A DNA stretch of 47,437 nucleotides from an uncultured Eubacteriales bacterium (GCA_900546315.1 URCP01000012.1:1-47437); one strand, 5' to 3'. Shown: positions 7,277 to 15,767, counted from the first letter of the stretch. The notes: generated from the sequence alone by a model not told the origin. Made by a program: numbers and translations.

Positions 7277-8770
7277 TTACGCTTTTATCCCGAGCGTTCC
7301 GAGGATTTCTTCCGGCATCGCGGTCTTGTCGATGACCTTATCGAAGCGGATTTCACGCTTGTCGATATCGCGGAGTGGGTAGGGTATCTCGGTCTTCGTG
7401 AGTTCGGAAAGCTCGGTGAGAGCAGAGAGCTCGTCGGACGGCTTCTTTCCGGTGATAGATTCATACACGTCGGACGCGAACTTGTAGGGGCTCGCGGTCG
7501 ACGCCACCAGCATCTTCATTCCGTCGCGGTTCTTTTCCATATACTTCTTCGCGGAATGCAGACCGACAGCGGTGTGCGTGTCGATGAGATATCCGTCGTT
7601 TTCAAAGGTTGAGCGTATCTCCTCGGCGGTGCCTTCCTCGTCGCAGAAGAGTCCGGAGAAGTGCTCGTCGATCTTCTTCTTGAGCTCATCCGGAACAGTG
7701 TAGCAACCGTCGGTCGAGAGCTTCTTCATGAGGTCGGCGGTCAGCTCCTGACCTCCGAGAACATAGAGAAGGCGCTCGAGATTCGACGAGATGAGTATGT
7801 CCATCGACGGCGACATGGTCGTGTAGAACTCGCGGTTGCGGTCGTAAGTGCCGGTCGCGAGGAAGTCGGTCAGGATGTTGTTCTTGTTCGACGCGCAGAC
7901 GAGACGGTTTATCGGGAGCCCCATAGACTTCGCGATGAACGCCGCGAAGATGTTTCCGAAGTTACCGGTCGGGACGGTGACGTCGATCTTCTCGCCGGCG
8001 TAGATCTCGCCCGCGTTTATGAGGTCGCAGTAGGCGGAGACATAGTAGACGATCTGAGGAACGAGTCTGCCCCAGTTGATCGAGTTCGCGCTCGAGAGGA
8101 ACACGCCGTTCTTGTCGAGCAGTTCAGCCATGGCGGCGTCGCCGAATATCTTCTTGACCCCGGTCTGGGCATCGTCAAAGTTGCCCTTTATCGCGCAGAC
8201 AGCTACGTTATCGCCGAGCTGCGTCGACATCTGGAGCTTCTGTACGCGGCTGACTCCGTCGACAGGGTAGAAGACCTCGATCGACACGCCGGGAACGTCG
8301 CGGTAGCCCTCGAGAGCCGCCTTGCCGGTATCTCCGCTCGTCGCGACGAGGATGAGAGCCGTTCTCTCCTCGCCGGTCATCTTGAGGGCGCGGGAGAGCA
8401 GCTTCGGCATGATCTGGAGCGCCATGTCCTTGAACGCTGAGGTCGGACCGTGCCAGAGCTCGAGAACGAACATATCGTCGCCGAGCTTCTTTATCGGAGC
8501 CGCGCCGCCCGGGAACCGCTCCGGCGCGTAAGCCGCCGCGCAGTCCTCGAGAAGCTCCTCATAGCTGTAGTCGGTGAGAAAACGCGAGAGAATGTAAGCC
8601 GCGCGTTCCGGGTAGGACATCTCGCAAAGCTCGGCGAGATCCTGGCTGTCGAGGTCCGGAATGACCTCGGGCATGAAGAGACCGCCGTCCTCGGCGAGTC
8701 CCTGCTTGATGGCGGCGGCTGCCGTTACGGGAGCCTGCACTTTTTTGCCTCTTGTGCTTATGTAATTCAT
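7277..8770 (-). CDS. thrC: Threonine synthase
   Basis: Encodes 497 residues. It converts O-phosphohomoserine to threonine with PLP. The PLP lysine is in GPTSAFKDMALQ, the phosphate-binding Ser/Thr cluster is LVATSGDTGKAA, and the N-terminal substrate region is MNYISTRG...GLAEDGGLFMPE. The length matches the long bacterial class. I chose the ATG at 8770 because MNYISTRGK is the usual opening; upstream TTG/ATG codons at 8836-8839 add a non-conserved stretch without a clear ribosome binding site. It closes the minus-strand run that begins with an ApgM-type gene, a subfamily sometimes proposed to act as homoserine kinase. Confidence 0.96.
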   Translation of the reverse strand: MNYISTRGKKVQAPVTAAAAIKQGLAEDGGLFMPEVIPDLDSQDLAELCEMSYPERAAYILSRFLTDYSYEELLEDCAAAYAPERFPGGAAPIKKLGDDMFVLELWHGPTSAFKDMALQIMPKLLSRALKMTGEERTALILVATSGDTGKAALEGYRDVPGVSIEVFYPVDGVSRVQKLQMSTQLGDNVAVCAIKGNFDDAQTGVKKIFGDAAMAELLDKNGVFLSSANSINWGRLVPQIVYYVSAYCDLINAGEIYAGEKIDVTVPTGNFGNIFAAFIAKSMGLPINRLVCASNKNNILTDFLATGTYDRNREFYTTMSPSMDILISSNLERLLYVLGGQELTADLMKKLSTDGCYTVPDELKKKIDEHFSGLFCDEEGTAEEIRSTFENDGYLIDTHTAVGLHSAKKYMEKNRDGMKMLVASTASPYKFASDVYESITGKKPSDELSALTELSELTKTEIPYPLRDIDKREIRFDKVIDKTAMPEEILGTLGIKA

Positions 8771-8875
8771 GTGTTTAACCGACCTTCCGGGCTTTTGCCG
8801 CGGAGAGGTTCCTTTCTTTTGAAATGTTTGAGTCATCAAACATAAAGAAGTCGTGTCCGCGCTTATGTGCGCAGA

Positions 8876-9832
8876 TTATATTATAGCAGATAAATCGGGC
8901 TGAATCCAGTGGAAAATGAAATTTCGGGCGTTTGCATAAAATATTTTTTCGACAAGGGAGTCGGTATAGTTAATCTGTGCGAGTTTTTCCGCGATTTTCG
9001 TGAGATCCTGCACGCCGCTTATCCCGTCCGGCAGCCGTCCGACCCCGTCGAGGTCGCAGCCGAGACATACAGTGTCCTCTCCGCCAAGTGACATATAGTG
9101 ATCTATATGTCTGACGACGTCGTCGACCGTGCAGTTCTCATCGCTCGTCAGGTGCTGCGGAGCGAGACTGACGCCGACGATGCCTCCGAGAGAGGATATT
9201 CTTCTGAATCTGTTGTCGGTGAGGTTCCGCCTGTGGTCGCAGACGGCGCGCGAATTCGAGTGTGTCGCGACGCAGACCTTTCCGGCGCTTTCGCAGATTT
9301 CGAGCGTTTCGTCGATCATTCTGTCCGACGCGTGCGATACATCGGGTATTATCCCGAGCGAGAGACATCGTCCGACGACTTCCCGTCCGAAATCGGTGAG
9401 CCCGTCGTCGTTGTCGTGAGAGCCGCCTATCGCGCAGTGCCCGTTCCAGACGAGTGTCAGGAACCGCACACCCGCGTCGTACAGCGCGTCGAGCCGCTTG
9501 ATATCCTGCCCGAGCAGCTTGCCGCCCTCGACGGCGAGAAAAACGGCGTTGTTTCCGGAGGAGAAAGCATCCCCGAGCTCATTCGCGTTTGTGACGAGCT
9601 TTACGTCGTTTATCTCGTCAAGCTGACGGCGGAGCATATCCCGCGCCTCAAAGAAGCGCTCATACGCCTTGTCGTCGTCCAGTCTGTAGTCGCTCCACAT
9701 CGCGAGCACCTGACAGAACCTGCCGTATCCGGCGAGCCTGTCGAAGGACAGGTCGAGGTCGTTAGTTTTCAGTTTCTTGCCCTGCTTCAGGCACTCGTAG
9801 AGAGTGTCGCAGTGAAGGTCGAAGATCGGCAT
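8876..9832 (-). CDS. Membrane dipeptidase-type peptidase, family M19
   Basis: Encodes 318 residues. M19 (renal dipeptidase) zinc ligands and signature stretches are present: FDLHCDT at the N-terminus, AVEGG, PDVSHAS, ATHSNSRAVCDHRRNLTD and GCDLDG. The family hydrolyses dipeptides, including D-amino acid-containing ones. No signal peptide is visible, so it should be cytosolic. The ATG at 9832 has AAAGGTG about 9 bases upstream; a longer in-frame extension to 9859 lacks one. It follows yraN by 27 bases and is probably part of the same operon. Confidence 0.9.
   Translation of the reverse strand: MPIFDLHCDTLYECLKQGKKLKTNDLDLSFDRLAGYGRFCQVLAMWSDYRLDDDKAYERFFEARDMLRRQLDEINDVKLVTNANELGDAFSSGNNAVFLAVEGGKLLGQDIKRLDALYDAGVRFLTLVWNGHCAIGGSHDNDDGLTDFGREVVGRCLSLGIIPDVSHASDRMIDETLEICESAGKVCVATHSNSRAVCDHRRNLTDNRFRRISSLGGIVGVSLAPQHLTSDENCTVDDVVRHIDHYMSLGGEDTVCLGCDLDGVGRLPDGISGVQDLTKIAEKLAQINYTDSLVEKIFYANARNFIFHWIQPDLSAII
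8880..8888 (-). promoter_or_regulatory. Possible extended -10 promoter for thrC
   Basis: On the minus strand TGC-TATAAT lies at the very 3' end of the dipeptidase gene, about 110 bases before thrC. No convincing -35 is present. It would let thrC be transcribed independently of the upstream operon. Confidence 0.35.
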
Positions 9833-9859
9833 ATCATCACACCTTTCATTAAGCGTCAC

Positions 9860-10264
9860 TTATTTCGTGACGGCGTTGCGTATATGCTTTATCCCGGTCG
9901 CGCGGAGGGTGGATATATCTATCGGTGTGTCCTCGTGTATCGCGGGGAAATACACCTCGATTACGTCTATCCGCGGCTGCTTCGCGGTCGGGTTCTCACG
10001 GAGATATTCCTCGGCTGACCTTATCAGCTTCTGGCTTTTGGCGTAGTTCACCGCGGCGGCTGGTCGTCCATAGCGTTTGTTCTGACTGGTCTGCGCGCGG
10101 GTCTTCACCTCCGCGAATACAATATATCCTTCGTTTTCGGCGATTATGTCGATCTCGTCGTGCGAGACGTGCAGGTTGCGCGCCGTTATCGTATATCCCT
10201 CTGAGACGAGATATTCCGCGGCAAGCTCCTCGCCGCGCGCTCCTGTCTTCTTTTTGTAGTTCAT
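9860..10264 (-). CDS. yraN: UPF0102 (YraN) family endonuclease-like protein
   Basis: Encodes 134 residues, normal for the family. The PD-(D/E)xK nuclease-like core is visible as DEIDIIAENEGYIVFAEVKTR, preceded by GARGEELAAEYLVSEGY. Its biological function is not settled. Its ATG overlaps the rnhB stop by 4 bases (ATGA), indicating translational coupling, and rnhB-yraN adjacency is conserved in Firmicutes. Confidence 0.92.
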   Translation of the reverse strand: MNYKKKTGARGEELAAEYLVSEGYTITARNLHVSHDEIDIIAENEGYIVFAEVKTRAQTSQNKRYGRPAAAVNYAKSQKLIRSAEEYLRENPTAKQPRIDVIEVYFPAIHEDTPIDISTLRATGIKHIRNAVTK

Positions 10265-10875
10265 TGTCTGTGAAGATTTTTCAGAAAACTCAGGCGGTAG
10301 ATGTCCGGCGGCGCGCCATACTCGTCTATGTAGGCGTTCAGCGCCGCGTAATGGGCTTTTGTCGGGTATCCCTTGTGCTTTGCGAGCCCGAGGGACGGAT
10401 ATTTTTCGTCGAGAGCGATGAGCTCGCGGTCACGCGTCACTTTCGCGAGTATCGACGCGGCGGCAATCGACGGTGACTTCGAGTCGCCCTTGACGACGGC
10501 CACAGCGTCCATCGGAAAATCCCTCGCGACGTTTCCGTCGACAAGCACGAGATCGGGCGTGACCGACAGTCCGGCGACCGCGCGGCGCATTGCGAGCTGC
10601 GCTGCGTTCAGAATGTTGATGTCGTCGATCTCCTCCGGTGACGCTTCACCGACCGCCCACGCTATGGCGGACGAGGTTATGATATCGTAGAGCTTCTCGC
10701 GCTTCTTCTCGGTGAGCTTCTTCGAGTCGTTCAGTCCGGGAATATCGACGCCGTAAGGCAGTATACATGCTCCGGCGGCGACGTTTCCGCAGAGCGGTCC
10801 GCGTCCTGCCTCGTCGGTTCCGCATATGATCTTGTATCCTTTTGCGGAGTATTCGTTTTCGATGATCCATTCCAT
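10261..10875 (-). CDS. rnhB: Ribonuclease HII
   Basis: Encodes 204 residues. RNase HII removes ribonucleotides and RNA from RNA-DNA hybrids. The catalytic acidic residues lie in CGTDEAGRGPLCG near the N-terminus, LVDGN in the middle and VVKGDSKSPSIAAASILAKVTRD further on. The length is typical. It overlaps yraN by 4 bases and follows ylqF by 12 bases in the lepB-ylqF-rnhB-yraN order. Confidence 0.96.
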   Translation of the reverse strand: MEWIIENEYSAKGYKIICGTDEAGRGPLCGNVAAGACILPYGVDIPGLNDSKKLTEKKREKLYDIITSSAIAWAVGEASPEEIDDINILNAAQLAMRRAVAGLSVTPDLVLVDGNVARDFPMDAVAVVKGDSKSPSIAAASILAKVTRDRELIALDEKYPSLGLAKHKGYPTKAHYAALNAYIDEYGAPPDIYRLSFLKNLHRQ

Positions 10876-10887
10876 ATGTCTGTCGTT

Positions 10888-11760
10888 TCAGTCTGCCGCG
10901 GGCACCTCGAGGGTTATCCTGCCGATGCGCGCCGCGCGGAACTCGTCGAGGAGCATACTCGCGCTCCGCTCCCAGTCGACCTCTCCGCCCGAGACGAGGA
11001 AGCCGCGCTTTCTGCCGATGATCTCGAAGAGCTCGTGATCCGGTATGTCGTCATACTGCGCCATATCTCCGAGCTTGTATCGCTCCGAGAGCTTTTCCGG
11101 AGCGATTTTCCTGAGTCTTCCGACGAGGAGGACGGCGAGCTGCTCTATGTCGAGCACATCGTCCTTTATAGCGCCGGTTATCGCGAGGTTCTCGCCGACT
11201 ATCCTGTCCTCGAATTTAGGCCAGAGAACTCCGGGCATATCGAGCAGGTCGATGCCGACCTTTGTCGTGATCCACTGCTTTGTCAGGGTGACGCCGGGGC
11301 GGTTCTCGACCTTCGCGCGGTTTGAGCCGGCGAGGGCGTTTATGAGCGAGGACTTTCCGACGTTCGGTATGCCGACGATCATGGCTTTGAGCTTTCTGCC
11401 GGTCATGCCCTTCGATTCGTATCTCTCAAGCTTTTCACCGAGGATTTCGCGCACCTTCGGGGCGATGGCGTTCAGGTTTTCACCGCTGCGGCAGTCGTAG
11501 AATATGGTCTCGGTTCCTTTTTCGCGGTAGTACGCCTGCCAGAGACGGCTCGCTTCCGGGTCGGCGAGCGCCGACTTGCTGAATACGGCTAGTCTCGGCT
11601 TTTGTCCGAGCAGACTGTCGAGGACCGGGTTCTTTGAGCTTACCGGTATCCTCGCGTCGAGCACCTCAATGACTATATCGACGAGCGGCAGGCACTCGGT
11701 GATGAGCCGCTTCGTCTTCGCCATGTGACCCGGAAACCACTGTATAACTGATGATGGCAT
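10888..11760 (-). CDS. ylqF: Ribosome biogenesis GTPase RbgA/YlqF
   Basis: Encodes 290 residues, a circularly permuted GTPase that assists late 50S assembly. The N-terminal IQWFPGHMAK carries the family histidine. G1 is GIPNVGKSS (residues 130-138), G3 is DMPG, and the RPGVT and LWPKFED stretches follow. The G4 position, normally NKxD, reads SKSA at residues 61-64, so the guanine-specifying Asp is lost. It sits between lepB and rnhB, the usual place. Identity is secure; altered nucleotide handling is only a possibility. Confidence 0.94.
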   Translation of the reverse strand: MPSSVIQWFPGHMAKTKRLITECLPLVDIVIEVLDARIPVSSKNPVLDSLLGQKPRLAVFSKSALADPEASRLWQAYYREKGTETIFYDCRSGENLNAIAPKVREILGEKLERYESKGMTGRKLKAMIVGIPNVGKSSLINALAGSNRAKVENRPGVTLTKQWITTKVGIDLLDMPGVLWPKFEDRIVGENLAITGAIKDDVLDIEQLAVLLVGRLRKIAPEKLSERYKLGDMAQYDDIPDHELFEIIGRKRGFLVSGGEVDWERSASMLLDEFRAARIGRITLEVPAAD

Positions 11761-11781
11761 TGTGTGTCCTTTCTGCGCTTA

Positions 11782-12510
11782 TTAGCCGACGGTCCCGAAC
11801 CTTGACAGCGGGGTGACGCGGAAGAGCACGTGTCCGAAGATGAACCTCGTGTCGACGCATCCGATCTGACTTCCGCGGCTGTCGTTCGAGTGGTTTCGGT
11901 TGTCTCCCATGACGAAGACGCATCCCTCCGGCACCGTGAGCGGGAATGTCACGTCGAAGGAGCGCATGACAGTGCCATCCTCGTAGTTCACATAGCTCTC
12001 GTCGAGCGCGACTCCGTCGACCGTAACCGTCCATGTGTCAAAGTCTATATCGACGGTTTGTCCGGCGGTCGCGATGACACGCTTGACTATACCGCCTTTG
12101 ATGCCGCTGTCGGGCGACTGGAAGACGACGATGTCGTTGTTCTTCGGCGTGTAGAAGAGGTTTGAGACGATCAGGGTCTCCTTATCGTGGAGCGTGTTGT
12201 TCATCGACGGTCCGTCGACGTAAGCGATGCGCGCGATGAAGGTGAACAGGATGAATATCACGGTGATGGTCGCGACAAAGACCTCGACCCAGTCATAGAT
12301 ATCGCCGGCGAGCTTCATCGGCGTGAATCCGTCCGGCGCCGGAGCGACCGCTTCACCGGCGTCGACTCCGTCCGCGCCCTCGTCTTCGGCGAGCTCTTCG
12401 AGGTCTTCCGGAATGCCTTCCGGCGGTATCTCCGGCGCGGGCTCTTTGCCCTCGTTCAGGTCGTCGTCGTTTTCGTTGTCCTTTTCCTCAGGGTCATTTT
12501 CTTTTCTCAC
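11782..12510 (-). CDS. lepB: Signal peptidase I
   Basis: Encodes 242 residues. The catalytic Ser102 lies in VDGPSMNNTL and the general-base Lys143 in IVKRVIATAG; the box MGDNRNHSNDSR is intact. One membrane anchor spans about residues 77-97. It cleaves signal peptides on the outer face of the membrane. The roughly 70 residues before the anchor are strongly acidic and Pro-rich, longer than in most short Gram-positive SPases. The start is GTG at 12510: AAAGGAGG lies 8 bases upstream and no better ATG exists. Confidence 0.95.
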   Translation of the reverse strand: MRKENDPEEKDNENDDDLNEGKEPAPEIPPEGIPEDLEELAEDEGADGVDAGEAVAPAPDGFTPMKLAGDIYDWVEVFVATITVIFILFTFIARIAYVDGPSMNNTLHDKETLIVSNLFYTPKNNDIVVFQSPDSGIKGGIVKRVIATAGQTVDIDFDTWTVTVDGVALDESYVNYEDGTVMRSFDVTFPLTVPEGCVFVMGDNRNHSNDSRGSQIGCVDTRFIFGHVLFRVTPLSRFGTVG

Positions 12511-12535
12511 AGAAGAGACCTCCTTTGATTTCCGT

Positions 12536-13744
12536 TTATTTCTGGATCATGTATGACAGCAGATCCTGTCCGTGCGGGATGTAGAACTTCTTAGCGGCGC
12601 AGGTGTCCTCTGTGAATGTATCGACGCCGTCATGCTTCTCGTCGGAGGAGTAGATCATGAACGGCACCGGCTCCATAGAGTGTGTGCGGAGCGCGATCGG
12701 AGTCGGGTGATCCGGCAGAACCATAATTTTGAAGGGTTCGCCGGTCTTCACGAGATAATCATACACGGGCGTCAGGATGAGCTCGTCTATCTTCTCGATC
12801 GAAAGCACTTTGTTTTCGATCTCGGCGCGGTGTCCGCATTCGTCTGGCGCCTCGACATGGATGTAGACGAAATCATAGTCGTTCTCGAACGCCTCAATCG
12901 CTGCGTCCGCCTTTCCGGACCAGTTCGTATGGACGTTTCCGGTCGCTCCCTCGACGTCTATCGACTTGAGCCCGGCGCAGATGCCGATTCCCTTTATGAG
13001 GTCGACCGCGGAGATGACAGCGCCTCTGAGACCCCACTTCTCGTAGAAGTTCGGCAGAGCGGGTTTCTTTCCGGGGCTCCAGAGCCAGATCGAGTTTGCC
13101 GGGTTGAGTCCGCGTGCGCGGCGTGCCTCGTTTATCGGGTGATGGTCGAGGATATCGTAGCTTGCGCGCATGAGGTCGTAGAACGGCTTTCCTGCCTCTC
13201 CCTGCGGGAGATATTCGCCGATGCGGCGTCCGATTATGTCGTGCGGACGCATGAAGTTGTACTCGGACGGGGTGTTGTTCCAGATCATGCAGTGGCGGTA
13301 GCTGACGCCGGTGTAGAAGTGGCGGGCGTCGGTGCCGAAATGCTCCTCGAGGGTTTTGATAAGCTCGCTTGCCTCGGCGGTGGTGATCTCGTCGGCGCTG
13401 TGGTCAAGCATTATCTTGTCGTCATAATCTCCGCCCTCGCTGAGGGTGACGACGTTGCAGCGGTATGCGGTGTCGTCCGGGCGCATCGTAAGCCCCATCG
13501 AGACTGCCTCGAGAGGAGAGCGTCCCTTCGAGTAGATCTTCGGGTCGTAGGAGAGTACGGCGATGTTGGCGGTGTCGCTCTCGGGCACCATTCCCTCGGG
13601 AACGTTCGATACGGTGCCGCAGAGCGCGGTTTTCGCGAGGCGGTCGGTCATCGGCTTCTTTGCCGCCTCCATAGGAGTGCGTCCGCCGAGAGCGTCGATC
13701 TTATAATCGGCCATGCCGTCGCACAGCAGAACAAGGTATTTCAT
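12536..13744 (-). CDS. ApgM-type phosphoglycerate mutase (candidate homoserine kinase subfamily)
   Basis: Encodes 402 residues of the archaeal-type cofactor-independent phosphoglycerate mutase family within the alkaline phosphatase superfamily. Metal-site landmarks include LLCDGMADYK at the N-terminus, VPESDTANIAVLSYDP with the nucleophilic Ser region, HVEAPDECGH and LPDHPTPIALRTHS. A subgroup of this length has been proposed as a non-orthologous homoserine kinase (TIGR02535 class). thrC in the same run of genes fits that idea but does not prove it. AAGGA lies 8 bases before the ATG. It heads the apgM-lepB-ylqF-rnhB-yraN-M19-thrC run. Confidence 0.88.
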   Translation of the reverse strand: MKYLVLLCDGMADYKIDALGGRTPMEAAKKPMTDRLAKTALCGTVSNVPEGMVPESDTANIAVLSYDPKIYSKGRSPLEAVSMGLTMRPDDTAYRCNVVTLSEGGDYDDKIMLDHSADEITTAEASELIKTLEEHFGTDARHFYTGVSYRHCMIWNNTPSEYNFMRPHDIIGRRIGEYLPQGEAGKPFYDLMRASYDILDHHPINEARRARGLNPANSIWLWSPGKKPALPNFYEKWGLRGAVISAVDLIKGIGICAGLKSIDVEGATGNVHTNWSGKADAAIEAFENDYDFVYIHVEAPDECGHRAEIENKVLSIEKIDELILTPVYDYLVKTGEPFKIMVLPDHPTPIALRTHSMEPVPFMIYSSDEKHDGVDTFTEDTCAAKKFYIPHGQDLLSYMIQK

Positions 13745-13810
13745 AAAGTAATTCCTTCTTGATATCTGAAAAATATTTCACAATTAGGTTTCGTATGGAA
13801 ACTCTTTAAT

Positions 13811-13839
13811 AGTATATCACATTTAAGCGCAAACTACAA
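13811..13839 (-). promoter_or_regulatory. Promoter for the apgM-lepB operon
   Basis: On the minus strand TTGTAG (13834-13839), a 17-base spacer and TATACT (13811-13816) with an upstream TG (extended -10) lie about 65 bases before the apgM start. Confidence 0.6.
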
Positions 13840-13886
13840 GTGCTATTTGAAAAATAATCTGTGAATGCCGGAAAAATCGGCACAAG

Positions 13887-13977
13887 GGAAACACTGATTT
13901 AAGGTTGTTTTCGCAGAAAAAAGCCCATAAATCCGGGGACTTTTTTCTGCGAAAACCCGATTTATTCAGTATTTTCC
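13887..13977 (+). repeat. MITE-like hairpin repeat, copy R1
   Basis: 91 bases. Ends GGAAACACTGATTTAA and TTATTCAGTATTTTCC are imperfect inverted repeats. Inside is a 17-bp perfect stem, GTTTTCGCAGAAAAAAG against CTTTTTTCTGCGAAAAC. Compared with the copy at 2331-2428 the ends, the GATTTAAGGTTGTTTTC segment and AAGCCCATAAAT are conserved, while the middle of both stem arms changes together. It lies between tadA and the apgM promoter. Confidence 0.8.
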
Positions 13978-13992
13978 AAAACAATACGAAAA

Positions 13993-14038
13993 GGGACAGG
14001 TCGTCCGGCGCTTTATCTTATCGCACAAGCCCTGTCCC
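13993..14038 (-). terminator. Probable terminator after tadA
   Basis: Starting six bases after the tadA stop, GGGACAGG pairs with CCTGTCCC across a long 29-base loop, followed on the minus strand by TTTT. Confidence 0.5.
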
Positions 14039-14043
14039 GCGGG

Positions 14044-14577
14044 TTATTTTCTCTTTTCGCGGAGCTTCCCGAAAAAATCTCTCAGAAGCCCGGCAGCCTC
14101 CGCCCCGAGAACGCCGCTCACGATCTCCGGATGGTGATTGAACGGATATCTGTCGAGGTTTATAAGACTTCCGAGCGCTCCCGCCCTCGCGTCCTTCGCG
14201 GCGAAGACGACTCTGCTGATACGCGAGTTTATGATTGCCCCGGCGCACATCGGACATGGCTCGAGCGTCACATACAGCTCGCAGCCGTCGAGCCTCCATC
14301 CGCCGAGAGCGGCGCACGCCTTGTCCATCGCCATGAGCTCCGCGTGCGCGAGGGCGTTCTTTCCGGTCTCCCGCAGGTTGTACGCCTCGGAGATCACTTT
14401 GTCTCCGCGCACGACGACGGCTCCGACCGGGACCTCGCCGAGCTCCGCCGCCTTTTTCGCGAGCTCTAAGGCATGGCGCATATATCTCTCGTCGCGCGCC
14501 AGTATTCCGGCTTGCTCTTCCGGCGATATCTTTTTCTTCACCGGCTGCTGCTTCGGCTTTTTGCGGTAATCGTTCAT
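14044..14577 (-). CDS. tadA: tRNA-specific adenosine deaminase
   Basis: Encodes 177 residues. It deaminates A34 to inosine in tRNA-Arg. The zinc and proton-shuttle motif is HAELMAM and the second zinc motif is PCPMCAGAI; VPVGAVVV and GSLINL(D)-type C-terminal features fit TadA. The N-terminus carries about 30 extra basic residues before RYMRHALELA. The ATG overlaps the upstream gene's stop by 4 bases, so the longer start by translational coupling is preferred, though an internal ATG could also serve. Confidence 0.93.
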   Translation of the reverse strand: MNDYRKKPKQQPVKKKISPEEQAGILARDERYMRHALELAKKAAELGEVPVGAVVVRGDKVISEAYNLRETGKNALAHAELMAMDKACAALGGWRLDGCELYVTLEPCPMCAGAIINSRISRVVFAAKDARAGALGSLINLDRYPFNHHPEIVSGVLGAEAAGLLRDFFGKLREKRK

Positions 14578-15767
14578 TCGCTCACGCTTTCGTCGGACGC
14601 TGTTTCCTTCGGGGCGACGAGGAAGGCGTTCGGCAGCCTTCTGCCGTAGTCCGGGTTCGCGGAGCTGTTCTTGTTCAGCACCTCGCCGTCATACGCGAGG
14701 ACCGAGCTCGAGCCGCCGTCGCAGCAGGCGGCGTTGACGACACCGTACTTTTCGAGCACCTCGATAAGGTCGCTCATGGTACATCCAATGCTCCACGTCG
14801 GGTTTCTGCCGTCGATGACAAGGAACACGATGACTCCGTCGGAGCGCTGACCGATCGCCGTGCGCGGCTGAATGCCGTATCCGCCGGAATCCTCGAACTG
14901 CGCCTTGCCGTCCGCTATCAGCACCGGACCGAACTGTATCCCGGCGCGGATGTCATAGTTCTCCCAGTCATGGACGTTTCCGACGACAAGCTTGTTCTTC
15001 TTTGTCAGGAGTATCGAGCCGTAGTAGCTGACATATTCTCCCCAGGCGTCTCCGTCTGAGTATGAGCGGCCTATGACGTCGCCGCCGGTGCCGCTGTCAT
15101 TCGGGTCGGAGAAGCCGCTCGCGTTGATTCCCGCTATCGCGCCGTAGCAGTCCATCATCTTCTTTATCCGGAGCCCCTCGACGCCCTTTGACGGAGTGAC
15201 GCCGAGATAAACCCGCGACGGGTCGTCTATCAGCATGACCTTTCCGCGATAGCTGGTTCCGGTGATGTCTGAGACAACGATGCCCTGTTCGATATCGTTG
15301 ACGGATACGGTGTATCCGGCGTAATCCTTTCCGCCGACCGTGAGGTCCTTCTGACCGAGGATATCGCCTTCGCTTCCGCCGTAGGGGTATTCGGGCTCAT
15401 CCGGAACTATCGTGTCCGGCGCGGTTGTGTCGTCCGACGCGTCTTTCGTGTCGGAGGAATCGGTCGTCTCGTCGAGAAAGTCCTTGCCTCCGATGACGTC
15501 GGACGTGTCTTTTTTTCCGTTCATGACTTTGTCGATGACGCCCTTCGGTATGAAGGCGGTCGCAAGCCACTGGTGGTCCGCCGTCGTCATCGCGGTCTCA
15601 ATCCATATCCCGCGCCAGTAGGCTATGAACGGTATCGGTGAAAAGACCAGCACCGAGTAGACAAGCGTCAGCGACGCTATGACGATGAGCGGCACCGATA
15701 TATATTTTTTTCTGAATATACGCAAAAACGCGTTGCCTTTTGACGGGCGGCGTCGTTTGTCCTGCAA
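14574..15767 (-). CDS. Phosphodiester glycosidase (NAGPA) domain protein, membrane anchored
   Basis: Encodes 397 residues from a TTG start. A basic N-terminus and one membrane segment (about residues 25-45) are followed by a low-complexity Asp/Ser/Thr linker. The extracytoplasmic NAGPA-type domain then covers about residues 135-390, recognised by GINASGF, IQPRTAIGQRSDGVIVFLVIDGR and CCDGGSSSVLAYDG. This family acts on phosphodiester-linked sugars or is found in exopolysaccharide and cell-wall contexts. I chose TTG at 15767 because AAAGGA lies 8 bases upstream. The frame stays open to 15983 but that stretch has no ribosome binding site and looks non-coding. Coupled to tadA. Confidence 0.85.
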   Translation of the reverse strand: MQDKRRRPSKGNAFLRIFRKKYISVPLIVIASLTLVYSVLVFSPIPFIAYWRGIWIETAMTTADHQWLATAFIPKGVIDKVMNGKKDTSDVIGGKDFLDETTDSSDTKDASDDTTAPDTIVPDEPEYPYGGSEGDILGQKDLTVGGKDYAGYTVSVNDIEQGIVVSDITGTSYRGKVMLIDDPSRVYLGVTPSKGVEGLRIKKMMDCYGAIAGINASGFSDPNDSGTGGDVIGRSYSDGDAWGEYVSYYGSILLTKKNKLVVGNVHDWENYDIRAGIQFGPVLIADGKAQFEDSGGYGIQPRTAIGQRSDGVIVFLVIDGRNPTWSIGCTMSDLIEVLEKYGVVNAACCDGGSSSVLAYDGEVLNKNSSANPDYGRRLPNAFLVAPKETASDESVSE

